From: Vespa crabro
Lineage: Eukaryota > Arthropoda > Insecta > Hymenoptera > Vespidae
Direction of reading: 5' to 3'
Length of the DNA: 64,000 bases
Assembly: GCF_910589235.1 (NCBI RefSeq)
Contig: NC_060978.1
Location: 3,048,377-3,112,376 of the forward strand
Position 1 is the first letter of the stretch. Every line of letters begins with the position of its first letter. The position numbers and the translations under genes were made by a program. This document shows, in pieces, positions 1-11,903 of this stretch. The notes under the pieces were generated by a model. That model was not told the DNA's origin and made no database searches. It worked only from the letters and a program-made list of their open reading frames with translations.

Positions 1-1439
1 TTCTTTCCATATTTTACAAGCTATACGAACAGCAATGGCATTATACCGACTCGGAGTTGGAGTAGACGAGTCAGCGGAGCAAAGCAAGCGGCAATGGTGA
101 TGGTTGCTTTTTAGAATCGAATACCAAGCGAGCTTCCATGAAAAGTAGGCAAAATCGAGTCACCGTAACTTGCTCTCGTGCAAATGCAGCGAATTATTTC
201 TTCCGGCTCTTTTCTTTTCGAAGCGACACAATGTCATTTTACATTTTCGAATGACTATGTAAACTACTAGGTATGAAAAGTAGTCCGATGTCATTTATTG
301 AAACAAGAAATGTTAGAGTGTACATTTTGAAAAATCCTATATTTTTTCTTGTCGATCGAAATAACACTATTTAAGATGATATTTTTTCTTTTATAATATC
401 GTTAAATACCTCTGATAATTAAAGACTCGACATGTCCAGCAACGTATAATCGGTATTATAATCGTTAACAAATTTTGATAGGAGCGAAGCAATTCATTAT
501 CGAGAGATGCTAATACGAGAAGGACGATGTCGACAGTGATGGTATTTCGAAGCTTATTACGTCGAAAATTTAGCGAAGAAACGTTGATGCGATTAGGTAA
601 CGAATGATATATCGCGTTCGTTTTCGAGCAATCGACCGATAAAATTGTCGATATCCATGACAGTGTCCCACTCATATTCGATCGTTATTGGCCAGATTAC
701 GATATTGCTTATATAGATTCATCATCCGTATTCGAACGATAGAGATTTTGTGTCTCGCGCATTAAAGCCGAGCTTTCGCATAACGATTATGGCTTTGACG
801 TATTTGACGATCGCGATAACGGTTATGGTGTTGCCTTTTACGACGAAGAAATAATAGACTGCGCCAGCGATTACTGTTACGACTCCATTGCGAGCCGACG
901 GATCGACGAATTCAACGTTTGAAATCAAAGCGGACGATTTTGTGATATGCGAAACGTAATGTGACAGCGATTAGAGCCATCGGATACATTCGGCGCCGGT
1001 AATAATGGAGAGGTTACCACTTTACAGTTTTGCTTATGACTATTTCTAGTTTTGACTGACTATTTTTCTTTTTTTTGTTTTTTTTTTTTTTCTTTTTTTT
1101 TTTGTTTCTCTCATTCTTTTCCCCCGAAATCTAAATTAATCGCGACACCACGAAGTTAGATCTTTTGAATCTGTGTGTTGCGAGAAAAAACGTATCGATT
1201 TCGTATCGTGATTTCATTGAGGAATAAGGGAAAAGGTTTCGAAAAATTTCCTCGGCTTCTCAAGCTGACTTCGTAATGTTTTTCAAGCGGGCTCACGACA
1301 AAACGATAGTTGATCCTTGAGAAAGAGAGAACAAATCGCTCTTAAGGTAGCTCGTAAATAAACAAGTGTGCCACTTGACGAAGTACGGCTACCCGCAACG
1401 CCCATAAGGGCTGTTAACTTGAACCTTTCGGCTAACAGA
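1..1439. other. Unique intronic sequence
   Basis: Apart from a T-rich tract at about 1067-1104 nothing is repeated here. Two minus-strand open stretches (391-675 and 722-928) are not low complexity but match no family I know. ACGAT/TAACG words are frequent at 780-860. Confidence 0.5.
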
Positions 1440-1466
1440 AGGGGCTGAGAGAGGAAGAGGGAGAGA

Positions 1467-1471
<5 letters not shown>

Positions 1472-1512
<41 letters not shown>
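1472..1512 (+). repeat. (AG)n microsatellite
   Basis: About 20 uninterrupted AG dinucleotides lie within a longer purine-rich stretch that begins near 1440. Repeat-like reading frames here (Ser-Leu runs on the minus strand) are artefacts. Confidence 0.95.
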
Positions 1513-1517
<5 letters not shown>

Positions 1518-1664
1518 CCTCGGAGAATAGGTTTTGAGGGTCTACTGAAAATGGGGACGAGGAAGTTCGTCTGGTTTTTTTAAGAGGCGCTGGTCTCCCA
1601 CTTGTACACAGCCACGCGCGAAATCGCGCTTTAAATGAAAAGAGATTCCGAGTCTGTCTATGAA

Positions 1665-1700
1665 TATATATATATACACACACAAACACACATATATATT
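1665..1700 (+). repeat. (AT)n-(AC)n-(AT)n compound repeat
   Basis: A short TA run passes into ACACACAAACACACA and back into TATATAT. Confidence 0.85.
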
Positions 1701-2225
1701 TTTTCCCTTTTATTCTTTTATAATTTTCTTTTTTCTTTTAGTTTTTTAATTCCAATATGAATCGAGCTTAGTATTAAAATTCTCTATGAGCATATAATTA
1801 CACGTCGGATTCTTCAATGTTATAACAATGTTCGTTAATTAATAGAGCAAAAGTTACAAGAGAAAGAGAAGAGGGAAGAGTTTTAGTCGTAGCTCGCGCG
1901 CGATCATCTTAAACACGGACGAACGAAAAGTTCAAGCGTAAAGATACGAAGAGCAAGTTTCGAGTTACTTCAGGTAAAGAGTTTCATGCAAGGAAATCGT
2001 TAGAACGAACGATAAAACACGTGAAGTAAATCTATCGAAAATAATGATGGTATATCGAGAGGACGAAGGATGACGAGTTAGAATCGACGTTTAGACGTAT
2101 CTCGAGCGAATAAGCGAGGAGGAAATATCGTGCACGAGAGACAAAGAGGTCACAAGCTGCTTGTCGCAAATCCAGCTCCGATCGAAACTCTCTCGACGAT
2201 GGAGTTTAAAACGTACCAAAGTAAA

Positions 2226-2247
2226 AGAGAGAGAGAGAGAGAGAGAG
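2226..2247 (+). repeat. (AG)n microsatellite
   Basis: Eleven GA dinucleotides. It forms a convergent pair with the CT-rich tract at about 2539-2612. Confidence 0.9.
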
Positions 2248-2538
2248 GATGGAAGGGAGCATTTCTCATGATCGGTAGTATCGCAAAAGGATTTGACGGT
2301 AGAGTAAAAGCCAGACGGAAAATAGCAATCGTCAAAAGGATACAGAACATATAATCCAACCGCGAAAACGCAAGTCGGTGCCGTAGAAATATGGTCTGAA
2401 AAAGAACACAATATTCGATGAAACGAGGCTCAACTCGCTCCGTCGTTCAGTTTCCCGAGCATTCTGGGGAAAAGGGAAAAAGGTAGAAAGTTTAACCGAT
2501 AGTAGAGGGAGAGCTCTATTTATATGCGCTCTTTCCTT

Positions 2539-2612
2539 TCTCACTCTTTCTCTCTCTCCCTCTCTCTCTCTCTCTTTCTCTCTCTCTCTTTCCTTTTCCT
2601 CTTTCTTTCTTA
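2539..2612 (+). repeat. (CT)n-rich polypyrimidine tract
   Basis: About 70 bases are almost pure pyrimidine, mostly CT with CCCT and CTTT interruptions. Confidence 0.9.
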
Positions 2613-4088
2613 CACTCTCGTCGATGTTATCACGCGATATCCGATAAAGCCACATAAGATATTCTTCGTATCGAGGAATCGATATCGCAAAGAAGCCGCC
2701 AACGAAGGCGTCGTTGATGTCATTTTTCGTCGTTCGGCAGTTGCTCCGCAGGACGGGTTTTCCTTTCTTTAGCTACGGCTTATCTACCTCGGCTTATCAC
2801 CAAACTAAGTCGTGCGACTCCTTACGCTTCGGTTCGCGATAAACGCTTGGCCGAGTCGGTAAAGATGGTAAAGACTCACCATTTTCACGAGTCGTTTGGC
2901 GTACTTTAATTCCATCGAGGAGTGCTACACGACGCCGCTGGAAAATGGAGAGGAGAGATATCGCGAGTGTGTGTATTACGGATCAAGATAAAAATGTTAT
3001 CTTGTCGAGAGAAATAACGACGCTTCTCGGTTTACCCTTTAAAAAGGAGAAGAAAAGAGGAACGAGAGAAAAAGAAAGGAGAGAATATAGAGACGGATAA
3101 AAGTTTTCTTACACCGCGAATTTCCCTTATCACGTTTATCGTTCTTTTCCTCTTTCATAGGAAGAATATCTTCAAAGTGTTAGTTTAAAAAGCAGACTTT
3201 AATAGCGTATATTTTTCTCTCCAAGTGTATTCTCTCGATGGTTCGCGTGATATCCCAAAGTAGAGACGAATCGAGGGTTCCTTGTAACCTTTGGCATGAA
3301 TATGAACGAGTGGTAATTTATCGTGCCGATAAAAAGTTTTCGTTATATCACTCGAAGTCGTTAGTAATGTGATCCCTCGTACGATTTTCCTTGCTTCTTG
3401 GCAGAGCCAGGTAATTGGACAAAATTTTGGCGATGCGTGAAGCGTATAAAAAAAAAAAAAAAGAAGAGTATAAAGAGGGACAAAAATAGAGGAGTTGGTA
3501 ATTAAGTTAGATTTAAAAGCCATGTGAGAGGTTAACGAGCAAACGGTTGACCGGTGGCGTGACATAAAGACACCACCACCGGTAGGCGGTAGAAATAAAT
3601 TACGAGAACGATATAAAGTCTTTCCATCGAAACTTCTAGCAAACTTGCTGTTGTCAGAGCGTAAATGACAAATTTGATGTCACTTTATGGAAGTGCCACG
3701 CAACGCGCGCACGCCAGCATATACGTCGTTCTCATAACTTAGACGCATTTCGCTCGAGGAGGTTGGTTTAATGAGTGGAATATAAGCGGCAAAGGTATGT
3801 TAAATATCTTTGTCGTTTCTATTACTTATTCAACGTTACCGTAGCTACGTTACGGTAACAAATTAATATATCTCTCCTCAAGACTATTCTTTAACTTTCA
3901 CAACAATCGGTTTATCTCATTCCTGTAACATAACCAATGTCTGTTCGTATAAAATTGCAATAGTAATTCTAAATATTAAGTTATGCATGTACGTATACGA
4001 AGGATTAGGAAGAACCATGAAAGTGCAGAGAAGTAAGTACGTTCTTCGGTTGTAAAAACCTAAGGTTGATTTATTCGTTCGCACTTAC
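2613..4088. other. Unique intronic sequence
   Basis: I see nothing beyond short A-runs near 3450-3464. A 126-codon minus-strand frame (3185-3565) has no recognisable features. Confidence 0.5.
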
Positions 4089-4430
4089 CAAACCCTTAAA
4101 CTTTCACGATGCGAAATTCGCTCGGCGACGAGAGATTCCGCTCGTTACACGCACGTGTTACGAGCAGTGCGAAGCACGCTGAAAGCTATTCGTTCGAGGC
4201 ACGGGCGTCATTTATCGAGAAGTACGAGTCGGCTGACAAATCTGACGTTACGCCACGCCGCTGTGCGTATACCGCGGACGGGGTTGGGTAATTTGGCCAC
4301 ATTTTGCGGCAACCAGAGAGGTTAACGAGTACCGACTGAGGAGGAGTACGAGGGTTGGAGCGCGTATGAGAGACGAGGAGAGAACTAGGCGTTGTGTAAC
4401 GAGTAGGGAAGGGATCAACGAAAACGAGAG

Positions 4431-4461
<31 letters not shown>

Positions 4462-4620
4462 ACATAGAACGAGTTAGTACCACGTCGTGCAACGATAGTT
4501 CGCGTTAACGACCGCCGCGAGGTAGAAGGTTGAACGAGACGAGACCAAGACTGGTAGGCTGGCACACCCCTAATTGCCGACCAGGGATTTACGGGGGTTA
4601 GGTGCCAGGAATATAAATAT
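4089..4620 (+). other. CpG-dense patch followed by a TATAAATA
   Basis: This segment is dense in CpG (CTCGGCGACGAG, GCCACGCCGCTG and similar) compared with its neighbours. A canonical TATAAATA lies at 4612-4619. There is no clear initiator about 30 bases downstream and no gene behind it, so a promoter is only a possibility. Confidence 0.25.
4431..4461 (+). repeat. (AG)n microsatellite
   Basis: About 15 GA dinucleotides. A (TC)n run of opposite strand sense lies 245 bases further on. Confidence 0.9.
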
Positions 4621-4702
4621 CCTTGTAGGATCGTCGCTATCCGGAATTTCTACGTAACTCGACGTATCTTCAAGCTTTTCTTTTCTTCAACGTCTCTTCT
4701 CT

Positions 4703-4704
<2 letters not shown>

Positions 4705-4757
<53 letters not shown>
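4705..4757 (+). repeat. (TC)n microsatellite, long
   Basis: About 26 perfect TC dinucleotides, one of the longest perfect dinucleotide arrays in the window. Confidence 0.95.
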
Positions 4758-4759
<2 letters not shown>

Positions 4760-7364
4760 TTCTATCTGGCCCATTTCTTACTAAATATTAAACATCGAAA
4801 TTAAAAGATGTATTCCATCATTTTACTAAACTTCAATTCGTAATAATATTTATATTGGAATTTTTCAACTTCGAAAACGAGATTTACGAAAGAAGATTTC
4901 TACTCAAGTTAATCGCACGTATGTAAGTTCGAAAGGGTCTGGTCGTGTTTTAAAATTCAAGTATCTTCCGTCTATCGGTTTAACGAGCGGCATCTATCTT
5001 TTTGCAATGGCTATTTTACGTTCTCCCGTCTGACAAATGGTTCGATCATTCGTCTCGACTCAGTGCTATGTACCTTTGGCTTTTCGTCTTTTTTCCTTTC
5101 GTTCTCCATTCTAATCTTTTTCTCACATTTGTCTTATTTTTCGTGATTAACTTCTTTTTCAAATTTTATTCCAATAAAGACGATGAAATGACGATTAAAT
5201 ATAGATGAATTATTTTCGCCCGATCAGATTTTCTTTTTTTTTTTTTTTTTATCGACGAAATTTAAAATCCATTCGAAAGAATTATTTTTTTTTTTTGTAC
5301 TTTAGCAACGAACGTTGAATCATTTAATACTTTGAGAATTATATAATTTTCTTGTGGCGAGTGTACTCGCATGGCTCATCCTTTAAAATTGAAAGGCCGA
5401 TGGTGTTTTAGATGGAAAAAATTGTAGCCGCGACGATATCGAAGGCGAAAGCTTGTAAAACCACGAAGGCAAATATTCCGTTGGCGTGGTACAGTTTTAC
5501 GGGGCGCACACCTCGTATATCGGATCGCGCATTAATGTCATATAATTTTACGTACCGCGTATGAACCGTATACGTACACATGCGGGCAAGCTAGGTCAAC
5601 CGATCGTATTGTACTTTGATAAAAACTTGGTGCAAATGACGTCACATTGTGGACGATATGCGTTCATTGAGCGAAGAAAAAATTGAACAAAAAGAAAAGA
5701 AAAGAAAAAAAAACGATGAGAAGAAATATATGTACTTAACAATTGAAATCCGTTTGCCATTTCACTGTCGACAAATCTCACTTAGGCTCATGAGAAAATC
5801 TACGTCTACTTCTCGATAACGTCTCTTCTTTGAGGTTTATGAATCGTTAATGTCCCTTCTTTCCGAGAAGAGGAGAGAAATTTTCTCAATAAGATCGCTG
5901 GGTAAGGGATTAACCCATAATCCAAGGGGATATTCCACCGGGCGGTATCTTCAATCCCGGTAATTGAGAAACTGCGTTTGTATTGAAATACGTTATCTCG
6001 TCCGAGTAAGAATAATTTGGTCGGCCGGTCTACTCGAGTGAACGATAAGAGAGGCAAAAGATACGAATTAATTACTTCGATATCCTCTCGAGAAAGCGGA
6101 GTTCAAATTCCTCTGGGACAGCAGTTTATCATGATTACCTTTAGTCCTTTGGACCTTAGTCTGGGATTAAGAGGGATGATTGAGTAGTCCACGAGGAGCC
6201 TCGGCATTATATGAAAATATCCTGTCATCCTGATTTGTACGCGGCAACACGCGGATTCGTCGAGATTAAAGTGAAGAGATTGAGAGAAGGATAGAAGTAA
6301 CGAGGTAAGATTCTTGAGGAAAGAAGAACGGCAAACGAGAGATAACGAGGAGCATACAGGAGGAAGTAACTCTAGCTCGGCATTGTGAAAGGTGACTCGA
6401 AGGTAGCAGCACCATCAAAGTGGAATATATGCCGTAAGGACATAAGTTTGAGGTTTGACTATCGACTAGCTGTCCGTTGACCAAACTTAGAGTCGACTTA
6501 CAGCCACGGACCGTGGCATTACGTTATAGGACCCTAGAGGCGCCAACGAGACCTTTAAAGACTGCTTTCCTTAAAGCATTAACGCCATCCTCCTAAACTC
6601 CTCTACCTTCTGTCTCATCTTCGTCTTCTTTCTCTTTCCCACTCCTCCTCTCTTTATCTCGTCCAACTACAAGGGAACGATGTTTGACGTCCCTTCTCTC
6701 TTAACGGCTTGTAACCTGTCGGTAGATCTAACCTCTTAAGATCACAGTCGTTTTTGTGCTATTTGAACGATCTGTTTCTTACAACGCTGTCTTTCTTTCT
6801 TGGACAATGATTTATTATGCTGCACCAGACTCGATGACTAACTACATAGATCGCATGGTTGATCTTTGAAAAGTTTATCATCCTACCATTGCTACGATTC
6901 GTATTATTCATTATTTTTCTTATGTCGTGAAATCGTTAATTTCGATGAAGTGCACGGTTTAGCAAAGGCTGTAATTAACGTTTTATCGCCCCCTCAACGA
7001 GGTTAGAATTAATAAAGCTCATATATCTCGGCAGGCTCGCGAACTCGTTTCATCGCAAGACTCTTTCCACTCTTGATTAATCGTCTTCTATAATGAATAA
7101 AGTTCCGGTATATGGTTGTGCGTTGGTCTTAGTTTTCTCGATTACGAAATATTTACTTATGTCGGATTTAATAGCGTCAATCTTATCGTCCCGTTATAAA
7201 AAACGAAATATTTAAAATAAATCTTTCTTCCTCTTCTTTTTCGGAACATTCAGGAATGCGATAATAAATTTAGCTTTGTCCTTTTTTAATGTCCGATCGA
7301 AAGTATGTTCCTTCGTTGTTTCGGAACATTAATGTAGCAGCGTGATAATGGATCGAAAAGAGAA

Positions 7365-7366
<2 letters not shown>
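4758..7366. other. Unique intronic sequence
   Basis: T-runs occur at about 5233-5250 and 5286-5297, with a purine-rich stretch at 5685-5725. No gene, RNA or larger repeat is recognised. Confidence 0.5.

Positions 7367-7425
<59 letters not shown>
7367..7425 (+). repeat. (AT)n microsatellite, long
   Basis: About 29 perfect AT dinucleotides. Overlapping Ile-Tyr reading frames here are artefacts. Confidence 0.95.
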
Positions 7426-7426
<1 letters not shown>

Positions 7427-7639
7427 CGAAGGAAAGTGAGAAAGACAAAATACACGCGCGTGGAAAGACTTTAACCAAGATTGAGTAGCTCGCAAAAAGT
7501 TGGTTTCGTGCGGCTCGCTGACTTAATGTTCGGTATTATGCTCGCTGATGGATGCTGCTCGTTAATTTTATAATTTCGTTGCCGGCTGCCTTTGGATACG
7601 CGTGGTATGAACGATCCGACGCGAAACAAAGGAAATAAA

Positions 7640-7686
7640 GAAGGAAGGAAGGAAGGAAGGAAGGAAGGAAGGAAGGAAGGAAGGAA
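7640..7686 (+). repeat. (AAGG)n tetranucleotide repeat
   Basis: About 11-12 AAGG units, followed by GA-rich sequence to about 7735. Confidence 0.95.
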
Positions 7687-8039
7687 TGAAGCGAGCATAG
7701 AGAGAAAAAGAAAGAGAGAGAGAGAAAGAAAAAAAATAATAAAAAGAGAAAGCGTTCGAGAGTATAGCAAAACTAACGTAGTTAGAACGAGAAAAGATAG
7801 AGTGAAAAGAAAATAGGAGAGAAAGAAGAGGAAAAGAGAAAGGTAGAAGGAAAGACCGGAGGATGATTGGCTGCTGGGGCTACCACTGCTCCTGGATACT
7901 AATATCTCCGGCTAGGTGGGATATACTCTTACAAATTGTCTGCTACTACCTCGTGGAAGGGTGTGCGCGAGGGGGATTTGTCTCCATTAAAGGGATTGAG
8001 GTTTTGTCGTACTCCACTTCTACTTCTTCGCGTTTCTAT

Positions 8040-8176
8040 CCCCCCTCCCTTTTTCTCTCTCTTTCTCTTTTCTATCCACCACCATCGCTACCACTACTAC
8101 CATCCCTTCCTCGAGTTCTCTCTCTTTTTTTCTTTTCTTTTTCCCCTCTTTTTACCAACCTTTTTCTTTCTCTTTT

Positions 8177-8207
<31 letters not shown>

Positions 8208-8235
8208 ATCTCTCCTTCTCTTCTTTCCGCTAGAC
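8040..8235 (+). repeat. Long polypyrimidine region with (CT)n core
   Basis: Nearly 200 bases are strongly pyrimidine-biased, with a CT core at about 8177-8211. Short ACCACC/CTACCACTACTACC triplet runs lie at 8078-8104. Confidence 0.85.
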
Positions 8236-8872
8236 ACCAGATTGGAAGACGAATCTTTTGCCAGCAACAGGATTTTCTGTGGATTCACCTTCGAGTAAGT
8301 GCGTGCAAACGTCTCGCTCTTTTTTCTTATCTCTTTCTCTTTCCCTTTCTTCATTGACTCCCGTCAAACACCGCGAATGTCTCTAATGGCGTTTCATTTT
8401 CTCCTTTTTCCTGTCCTTCCTTATTTTCTACTTGCCCATCCCTTTTCTTAGCCTTCTTTCCGTTTCTCCTTTCCTTTCCTTTTCTTTTTCTTTTTTGCAC
8501 TTCGAGGAACAACGAAGAATAATTTAGGAGATCACTGGGTCGTTCGGACGAAGGAGCGTGACTTTCACTCGATATTGTTTCACGTAGTTCTTCGTTTGGA
8601 AATGACTGAAAAGGATAAAAAAGAAATGGGTCTGGGTAAAGCGACCGATCGACTTGATCTATTGTTTCCACCTCTCTGAAATCGGGTCAACTTCATTTTA
8701 CAGAGAATATAGGCTCCTTCTTTATTCAAACGATGGAAAACGAGGAGAATAAAAGTCTCCTTGATGGTTAAGCTTTTGGAAAACATACTTTCCTTCTTCT
8801 TTGTGAAAAGTATTCAAGGGAAAGGAAGAAGAAAAGAATAATATTTAGGAGTTTCCGCAACTATCTTGCGTT

Positions 8873-8902
8873 TCTTGTTTGTTTGTTTGCTTGTTTGTTT
8901 GT
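8873..8902 (+). repeat. (GTTT)n tetranucleotide repeat
   Basis: About seven GTTT units with one GCTT interruption. Confidence 0.9.
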
Positions 8903-9413
8903 ACGGTAACGAATGTCGTCATGCGAAACATATGCGATTTCGTCGGATCGAGAAAGTAAACGGAGAAGGATGAGGAAGAAAAAGGGTCTGATAAATCGGC
9001 GCATTTTGTTGAGCCGGACGGTGGTTGCAAGTATGACTGTCATAAATTCAAAAGATCTTATTACCCGGAAGATCTCAATGCGCGTCATAATGGAAGATAA
9101 TATTGGGACTCGTTCCAAGCCATTGTACTCGATGGTCCGTTGCGTATCGGTGAAACGTAGTGTGCGCGGTGACTCCATCAAAATATATACATATACATAT
9201 ATCTATATATTCCTCCTTTCTTCTCGTTTCCGACTCATCCACGGCGCCACCGAATATTTGTCGATGTCTCTGGCACGCACTTTCCCTAACGACGAACTTC
9301 TCTCCCTCATCTACGTAAACGATAACTCTAGATCGATCTCTCGAATACGGCTTTGCTCTATCGTGAAAACGTCATTTCGACGACGATTTCCACAAAGTTC
9401 AGACTGGAACGAA

Positions 9414-9451
9414 CAAATATATCTATAAAGATCCCAAATATATCTATAAAG
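9414..9451 (+). repeat. 21-bp tandem duplication
   Basis: CAAATATATCTATAAAG occurs at 9414 and again at 9435, separated by ATCC. It is a simple recent duplication. Confidence 0.85.
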
Positions 9452-9709
9452 GAGTACTTATCCATAGGATAGAATCGAAAAAGAATTGATTCGATTATAG
9501 TTTAATATACTTTCCAAAGCAGAACTCGTCGATATATCTACCTATGGTTAGATACAATCTACGTGTAAATTTACTTGAGTTACTTTTAGAATCAGTTGAA
9601 ATACGGTTACATTATTTAATGATTTTTTTATTCGATCGGTTAAATATTTGTTCCATCGAAGTCCGCTTTTACAGAAATATCGTGTGACACATAACGACGG
9701 AAAGTGAGA

Positions 9710-9711
<2 letters not shown>

Positions 9712-9742
<31 letters not shown>
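9712..9742 (+). repeat. (AT)n microsatellite
   Basis: About 15 AT dinucleotides, followed by TGTGG. Confidence 0.95.
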
Positions 9743-9744
<2 letters not shown>

Positions 9745-10668
9745 GTCTCGTTTTTCTTTATTCGCTAAGGTAACGGAGAAGAAAGGTAGATAGAGAAAGA
9801 AGGACTATACGAGTTAGGGAGAAAAGAAATTAGACGTGGAGCGAAAAAGGAGAGACGATATAACAGGATTGAAAGAACAAGGAAGAAGAAGTTTAGGAAT
9901 GGCAAAGGAAGAACGTGAAAAGAATGGAGAAACAAGAGCGGAAGCTCCGAAAGAAAGAAAGTGGAAAACGCCTGGCGTACAAGTTGAGTGAGAGAGGACG
10001 GCCAAAGGACGGTTAGAGGATGAGGTCCTGTGGGGACGGAAGGAGGTCGGTAAAGGAGTGTAAGAGCATAAAAAGAGATAGAGGTAGAGGTAGAGAGAGA
10101 GAAAGCTACTTCGGCAAGGATTCGAGAAATTAAACTTTACAGTCCTGCTTCTTATAATCCTGGCTAACAGCCAGAACTTCCTCGAGTCTTTACTGATTGC
10201 GAAGCTATCTTCCTGTGTGGTATTCTTTGTTATGTTCAAATGGTTGTACAGGATCGTCGAGTGGGCGAACGTAGCGTGCGTCCACTCAAAGCTTCCGGTT
10301 GCTTTTCAACCCGGCCACAAAGTGTTTTCCGTTTACGCGATTTATTTTTCCGTTGCGTTTCCGCCCGCAAATTTACGAACGGAGTCGAGATTTTTTTGTC
10401 TTGGTAAAAAAAGTCATAGACAAGAATAAAATGAGAAAAAAGGATGGAATGAAAAAAAAAAAAGAAGAAAAAGAAAAGGAACGAAAGAAGAAAACGAAAT
10501 AAAAAAAGAAAAAGAATACGTGGAAAATATTTCCAGACGAATATTTCAATTCATAATTTCTAGAAGAAAAGTCTCCGACATCGTAACTCAGCTCGTACGC
10601 GATTATATATGCACGACCGTAGTCTTTGCTTGGGTCGTTTTGAAGAACTTCACGGTGGGAGAGAGAGA

Positions 10669-10671
<3 letters not shown>

Positions 10672-10707
<36 letters not shown>
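10672..10707 (+). repeat. Poly-T tract of 36 bases
   Basis: Thirty-six uninterrupted T residues, the longest perfect homopolymer I noticed. No retroposed gene body is evident next to it. Confidence 0.95.
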
Positions 10708-10711
<4 letters not shown>

Positions 10712-11202
10712 ACTCTTACTAAAAGTAAAACGTAAAAATGAAGACAAAGACGAAAACGATATCGAAGGGCTTTGCCGAGCCGATCGAAGCTGTTATAGCT
10801 AAACTCGTGAACGGTTTAGCTCGTTCGTTAGGAACCTGGCGAGGACGTTAATTCGAAAGGACGAAGCGTAATGAGCCGGTCGAGCGACGATAAGCGTCTT
10901 TTCCTTTTCCAGCCGTTCCCCAACCACGGAGGGGCCAAAAGTGGAAAAGTAAAAGTCCCAAATCCCGTACGCAACTTTAAATTAAAGCAGTTCGTTCCAC
11001 CGAGCCACTCGGCTTCCCTTCCACTTAGCATTCCTCGAACAAGCTCGACCTACGGCACACCATTTCCACCGTCACGGCCTTCGTCGTCCTCGGGGAACGC
11101 GTCAAGGAAAAGCCGGTAAAGAAAGAATGCTCAGAGGGCGAAAGGCCAATCGCGAGAAAAGAGTTTCTACGTTTCTTACTCTTTCTTTATCTCTGTCTGT
11201 CT

Positions 11203-11245
11203 CTTTGTCTCTCTCTCTCTCTCTCTCTCTCCTCTCTCTCTTTCT
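11203..11245 (+). repeat. (CT)n microsatellite
   Basis: A CT run with one CC interruption, preceded by CTGTCTGTCTC. Confidence 0.9.
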
Positions 11246-11829
11246 TGCCACTTAACCGCAATGAAAAATGCTTTTCTATCTCTCGAGCGGTCATCCGAGA
11301 CCACTCGGTGATCAATTTACACGAGATTTACGTTTCTCTCATTTATACTTTTGCTCGTTCATAAATCTGACATTTGAAGCTTAAAAATATAAGTGTAGGA
11401 GGGTCGTTAAAATTTGTCGATAGAGTAATCTCTCGAACGACTTTTATATTTCCTCGAAGAAAATTTTTTCTTCGATAACACGTTCGTGCGAACTTAATGA
11501 TTCCGACCGTCCAGTCTTCGATAAAAGCTCTTAGGCCGTACTAGTCGTCGTCGTTGTCGTCCTCGTTGTCATTAAAATGAAGTCGCTAAATCGTTAGGGA
11601 GCCTCCGTTAGAACAGGTTCGTGGACACTGTAAGAGCTTCGAGCTAAAGACCCAGCGGTTTATGTAAATAAGCCAAAGTCAAGTTTAAAGTTAAATAGGA
11701 CGTACGATCGATAAGTACACGAGGAAAGGAAATTAGAGAGATATATCGTTCTAAAAATACGTCGGAGATAGGAATTCTTAGGTTTTCCCAGGTAAAGTAA
11801 CGTTAGCTATGAATACAAGAAAAATATAG

Positions 11830-11903
11830 AAAGAGAGAGAGAAAGAGAGAGTGGGGAAGGGTGCAGGGAGAGAGGGAGAGAGAGAGAGAGAGAGAGAGAG
11901 AAA
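11830..11903 (+). repeat. (GA)n-rich purine tract
   Basis: GA dinucleotides with GGG interruptions, ending in a perfect run at about 11876-11902. Confidence 0.9.

Noticed and set aside
7367..7425. (AT)n runs as TATA boxes or promoters
   Set aside because: They are long microsatellites without nearby initiator, gene start or other promoter features.
7863..8357. 164-codon plus-strand frame
   Set aside because: Its centre is the translation of a polypyrimidine tract. The flanks are short and unrecognised.
10672..10707. Poly-T tract as the tail of a reverse-strand processed pseudogene
   Set aside because: No gene-like sequence and no target-site duplication are seen beside it. Long homopolymers are common throughout the window.
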